Below are positions 61,579 to 64,000 of a DNA stretch of 64,000 nt, in pieces. The position numbers and the translations under genes were made by a program. The stretch is from Candidatus Avelusimicrobium caledoniensis. GTDB lineage: Bacteria; Elusimicrobiota; Elusimicrobia; Elusimicrobiales; Elusimicrobiaceae. The stretch covers positions 62,001 to 126,000 of the forward strand of contig ONAM01000001.1 of NCBI GenBank assembly GCA_900315795.1, read 5' to 3'. The notes beneath the pieces were generated by a model. That model did no database searches, was not told where the DNA came from, and worked only from the letters and a program-made list of their open reading frames with translations. Every line of letters starts with the position of its first letter. Position 1 is the first letter of the stretch.

Positions 61579-63051
61579 CGGACGGCGCGGCTTTTTAAAG
61601 TTGCGCCGTTTTTTATGGGACGGCATGGAAAATCTGGCGGCGCGTTGCTGTTTACGAAGTGTTTTTTTGCTTGCGCCTACTTTTACAATATGAAACGGGG
61701 CAGCGGGTTTTTCTTCTAACACGCGTGCGGCCTTAACGGCTTTTTGAAAAGTTTTAATTTTTTTAGGGGTAGATTTTTGTGTCTGGCGGGCTTTTTGCAG
61801 TTCCTCGCCTTGCGGCAAATATACTTCGCCCGATTGTAATAATTCTTTGGCGCGCTGGGTGGCTTTAGACGGGACAATTTTACGACGGCGGTTTTTGTCG
61901 TGCGCGGCTCCTTCTTCTTGGGCTATAAATTTGGGAGCGGGCAAGGGCTCAATTGTTTTTTGCACCACTTTAACGGGGGAAGAAAATTTTGTTACTTGGC
62001 AAATAGCCGCCCATTTTTCTTCATCTCCGGCGATAAACGAAATGGAATTTCCCACCGCGCCCGCGCGGCCCGTGCGGCCGATACGGTGGATATAATCTTC
62101 GGGCGATTGCGGCAAATCGTAATTGATGACGTGGGCGATATGCGGCACGTCAATTCCGCGCGCGGCTACGTCGGTAGCAACCAACACGCGCACGGTTTGA
62201 TTACGGAAAAATTCCAACACTTGGCGACGGCGGTTTTGGCGCAAATCGCCGTGGAGCGCGTTGCATTTTTGACCGTATAATTTAAGTTGTTTGGCCAACC
62301 GTTCCGCACCGTGTTTGGTGCGTGTAAAAATCAGCACCGAGCCGGCCCGCGTGTTTAACTCGTGAAGTAACTGCGGCAATTTCTCGCGGATGGCCACGCG
62401 CACGATTTCCTGCAACACAAATTCTGCCGGTTTAACGACCGAGCCGATTTGTACGCGCACGGGGTTGTTTAAAAATTCTTGCGCCAGTTGTTTTACTTCA
62501 TCGGGCAACGTAGCCGAAAAAAGTAACGTGTGGCGCGGCGCGGGTAATGCGTGGACAATGCGGCGCATATCGTCAATAAATCCCATGTCCAACATGCGGT
62601 CGGTTTCGTCTAAAATAAGTGTATGTGTTTTACGAAAATCAATGCTCTTGTGTTGCAGGTGGTCTATCACGCGCCCGGGAGTTGCCACAATCACACGCGG
62701 GTGGCGGCGCAAATCTGCAAATTGTTTGTGGATATTATCCCCCCCGATAATCAGCGCGGCCGGAAGATTTTGCCCGTCGGTAATTTTTTGCCACTCTTCA
62801 AAAGTTTGTTGGGCCAGTTCACGCGTAGGCGATAAAATAAGCGCGTTTGAGTCCGGGCGCACCCATAAACGTGCGGCAAGCGGCAGTAAAAACGCCAGCG
62901 TTTTGCCCGTTCCGGTTTGTGCCGTGGCAAGCGTGTCGCGCCCGGCTAATATGTCCGGGATGGCGGCTGCTTGCACGTCGGTAGGTGTTTTAATACCTTG
63001 CCGGGCCAGTGCGCTTTGTAAAAAATTGGGCAACCGGGAAAAAATATTCAT
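61576..63051 (-). CDS. rhlE: DEAD-box RNA helicase (RhlE-like)
   Basis: 491 residues. Motifs: Q-motif region near the N-terminus, ATAQTGTGKT (I), PTRELAQQ (Ia), TPGRVIDHL, motif II LILDETDRMLDMGF (DETD instead of DEAD, near residue 148), SATLP (III), RGIDVPH (V), HRIGRTGRAG (VI). The Lys/Arg-rich C-terminal tail (residues ~375-491) probably binds RNA. Roles in ribosome assembly or RNA decay are typical. It starts 1 nt after the stop of the upstream ABC-F gene (TAA-T-ATG). Confidence 0.93.
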   Translation of the reverse strand: MNIFSRLPNFLQSALARQGIKTPTDVQAAAIPDILAGRDTLATAQTGTGKTLAFLLPLAARLWVRPDSNALILSPTRELAQQTFEEWQKITDGQNLPAALIIGGDNIHKQFADLRRHPRVIVATPGRVIDHLQHKSIDFRKTHTLILDETDRMLDMGFIDDMRRIVHALPAPRHTLLFSATLPDEVKQLAQEFLNNPVRVQIGSVVKPAEFVLQEIVRVAIREKLPQLLHELNTRAGSVLIFTRTKHGAERLAKQLKLYGQKCNALHGDLRQNRRRQVLEFFRNQTVRVLVATDVAARGIDVPHIAHVINYDLPQSPEDYIHRIGRTGRAGAVGNSISFIAGDEEKWAAICQVTKFSSPVKVVQKTIEPLPAPKFIAQEEGAAHDKNRRRKIVPSKATQRAKELLQSGEVYLPQGEELQKARQTQKSTPKKIKTFQKAVKAARVLEEKPAAPFHIVKVGASKKTLRKQQRAARFSMPSHKKRRNFKKPRRP

Positions 63052-63052
63052 A

Positions 63053-64000
63053 TTAACTTTTGAGAGCTTGCTCGCACTCCTCGTTTAAGCGTAACCACTC
63101 TTCCTCTACGTCTTTAATTTGCGCGTTGAGTAGCGCCAGTTCAATACTGCTGTCTGCCGAATAGGCCTGAACTAATTGTTCTTCTAACACCTGTTTGCGC
63201 GCGGTCAGCTTGGCCAGTTTTTCATCTAGCGCGCGAATTTCTTTTTTTAAAGGTGCTACACGCGCCCGGCGGGCGGCGGCCTCTTTGCGGGCCAGTTCTT
63301 TGGAGGTCATTTTGTCGCTGGCCAAATCGTTGCGGTCGTTATTTTTTAAGAGTTGCGCTTTGTAATCATCTAGGTCGCCCATAAAGTTTTGGCACGTGCC
63401 GCGCCGCACAATCCACAACGTATCGCACGTGAGTTCTATTACGTGCAAATCGTGCGTGATAAGCACCACCGCACCGGTATATTCGTTTAACGCTTCTAAT
63501 AATGCTTGGCGCGATTGCAAATCTAAGTGGTTGGTCGGCTCGTCCAAAATCAGCAAGTGCGGCGCGTCTTTGGTAATAAGGGCAAGTAACAGGCGCGATT
63601 TTTCGCCGCCGGAAAGTTGCCCGATCAGCGTATCTGACTTGGCTTTATTTAACCCAAACGCACCTAATTGCGCGCGGATTTGCGTTTCAGTAGCAAGGGG
63701 CATAACGGCGGAAAGTTGCTCGTACGGTGTTTTTTCTACGTCTAATTCTTCCGTTTGGTGTTGGGAAAAATAGGCAATTTTCATTTTTTTAGCCAACGTC
63801 ATTTTTCCGCTCATCAAAAGTAAACGGTGTGACAAAATTTTAGCCAGCGTAGATTTTCCGTTTCCGTTTGCACCCAGTAGCGCGATGCGGTCGTCGGGCT
63901 CAATGCGTAAATTTAAGTTTTCAAGCACGGGTTTATCGTCATATCCCGCCACACCGCCTTCAATAGTAACGAGTGCATTTTGCAGACGCTCCGGCGAAGG
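63053..64000 (-). CDS. ABC-F family ATPase (5' end outside window)
   Basis: About 316 codons visible, open to the right edge. This is the second nucleotide-binding domain and the C-terminus: LLGANGNGKSTLAKIL (Walker A), QLSGGEKSRLLLALI (signature), LLILDEPTNHLDLQSRQALLEAL (Walker B and ABC-F signature), LITHDLHVI. A charged coiled coil follows (residues from ~KMTSKELARKEAAARRARVAPLKKEI to the end), as in Uup/YheS-type proteins. No membrane domain; acts on ribosomes or in DNA-linked functions. An internal GTG at 63952 is not taken as the start because homologous sequence continues upstream. Confidence 0.9.
   Translation of the reverse strand, partial: PSPERLQNALVTIEGGVAGYDDKPVLENLNLRIEPDDRIALLGANGNGKSTLAKILSHRLLLMSGKMTLAKKMKIAYFSQHQTEELDVEKTPYEQLSAVMPLATETQIRAQLGAFGLNKAKSDTLIGQLSGGEKSRLLLALITKDAPHLLILDEPTNHLDLQSRQALLEALNEYTGAVVLITHDLHVIELTCDTLWIVRRGTCQNFMGDLDDYKAQLLKNNDRNDLASDKMTSKELARKEAAARRARVAPLKKEIRALDEKLAKLTARKQVLEEQLVQAYSADSSIELALLNAQIKDVEEEWLRLNEECEQALKS

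Noticed and set aside
47695-63051. Defence or toxin-antitoxin island in the right third of the window
   Set aside because: The genes there (pbpC, macroglobulin, MATE, nadB, pilins, helicase, ABC-F) are all explained by envelope and housekeeping roles. No nuclease, reverse transcriptase or toxin-like pair was seen.
63952-63952. GTG start of a separate half-size ABC protein
   Set aside because: The reading frame and ABC-F-like sequence continue upstream to the window edge, so the gene is cut by the edge instead of starting here.

Overview
The window looks like a chromosomal segment from a diderm (Gram-negative) bacterium, most probably a gut-type member of the Elusimicrobiota. Lipid A, Kdo and heptose genes (lpxK, an lpxL-type acyltransferase, gmhB, an hldE1-type kinase, kdsB), outer-membrane barrel proteins and an alpha-2-macroglobulin/PBP1C pair show the outer membrane. 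The phylum is inferred from gene content and from the many scattered PilE-like pilin genes, which I recall as typical of Elusimicrobium; it was not tested by a search. No phage, plasmid, IS transposase, rRNA or CRISPR array was seen.

Layout. 1-8.6 kb (mostly minus strand): two exported receiver-like proteins, then a DUF177-rpmF-plsX-fabG-acpP-rnc-ankyrin operon and an exported subtilase. 8.7-13.7 kb: a surface-repeat protein and the translation genes rpsB-tsf, pyrH and frr. 14.8-22.2 kb: uppS, an AlkD-like gene, cdsA, dxr, rseP, ispG and proS (isoprenoid, phospholipid and envelope-stress functions). 23-25.7 kb: two outer-membrane proteins and an unusual pilin-like protein. 25.9-33.8 kb: rimP-nusA-infB and rbfA-nrnA-truB-ribF. 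34.8-37.4 kb: small envelope proteins and a tRNA-Met(CAU). 37.4-46.7 kb: LPS and cell-surface genes, ending in pyrG. 47.7-57.3 kb: pbpC, a 1,877-residue alpha-2-macroglobulin and a Cys-rich exported protein. 57.4-64 kb: a MATE exporter, nadB, two minor pilins, a DEAD-box helicase and a partial ABC-F ATPase.

The most striking feature is a dispersed pilin family. Six near-identical expression cassettes lie at 9.3, 13.7, 22.3, 33.9, 38.9 and 46.7 kb. All are on the minus strand, and each sits at the end of an unrelated plus-strand gene or operon. They share the same promoter (TTGACA, a 16-bp spacer containing exactly 11 T, TGC-TACATT) and nearly the same first 11 codons, whereas the C-terminal head domains differ. 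Their prepilin leader ends in Ala instead of the usual Gly. Four further pilin-like genes (24.0, 30.3, 60.4 and 61.1 kb) do not use this cassette.

A second global pattern is promoter geometry. Eight genes have a -10 box exactly 6 nt before the start codon and no Shine-Dalgarno sequence, so leaderless mRNAs are expected. Several intergenic regions hold REP-like palindromes and larger hairpin elements whose stems differ in sequence but remain complementary.
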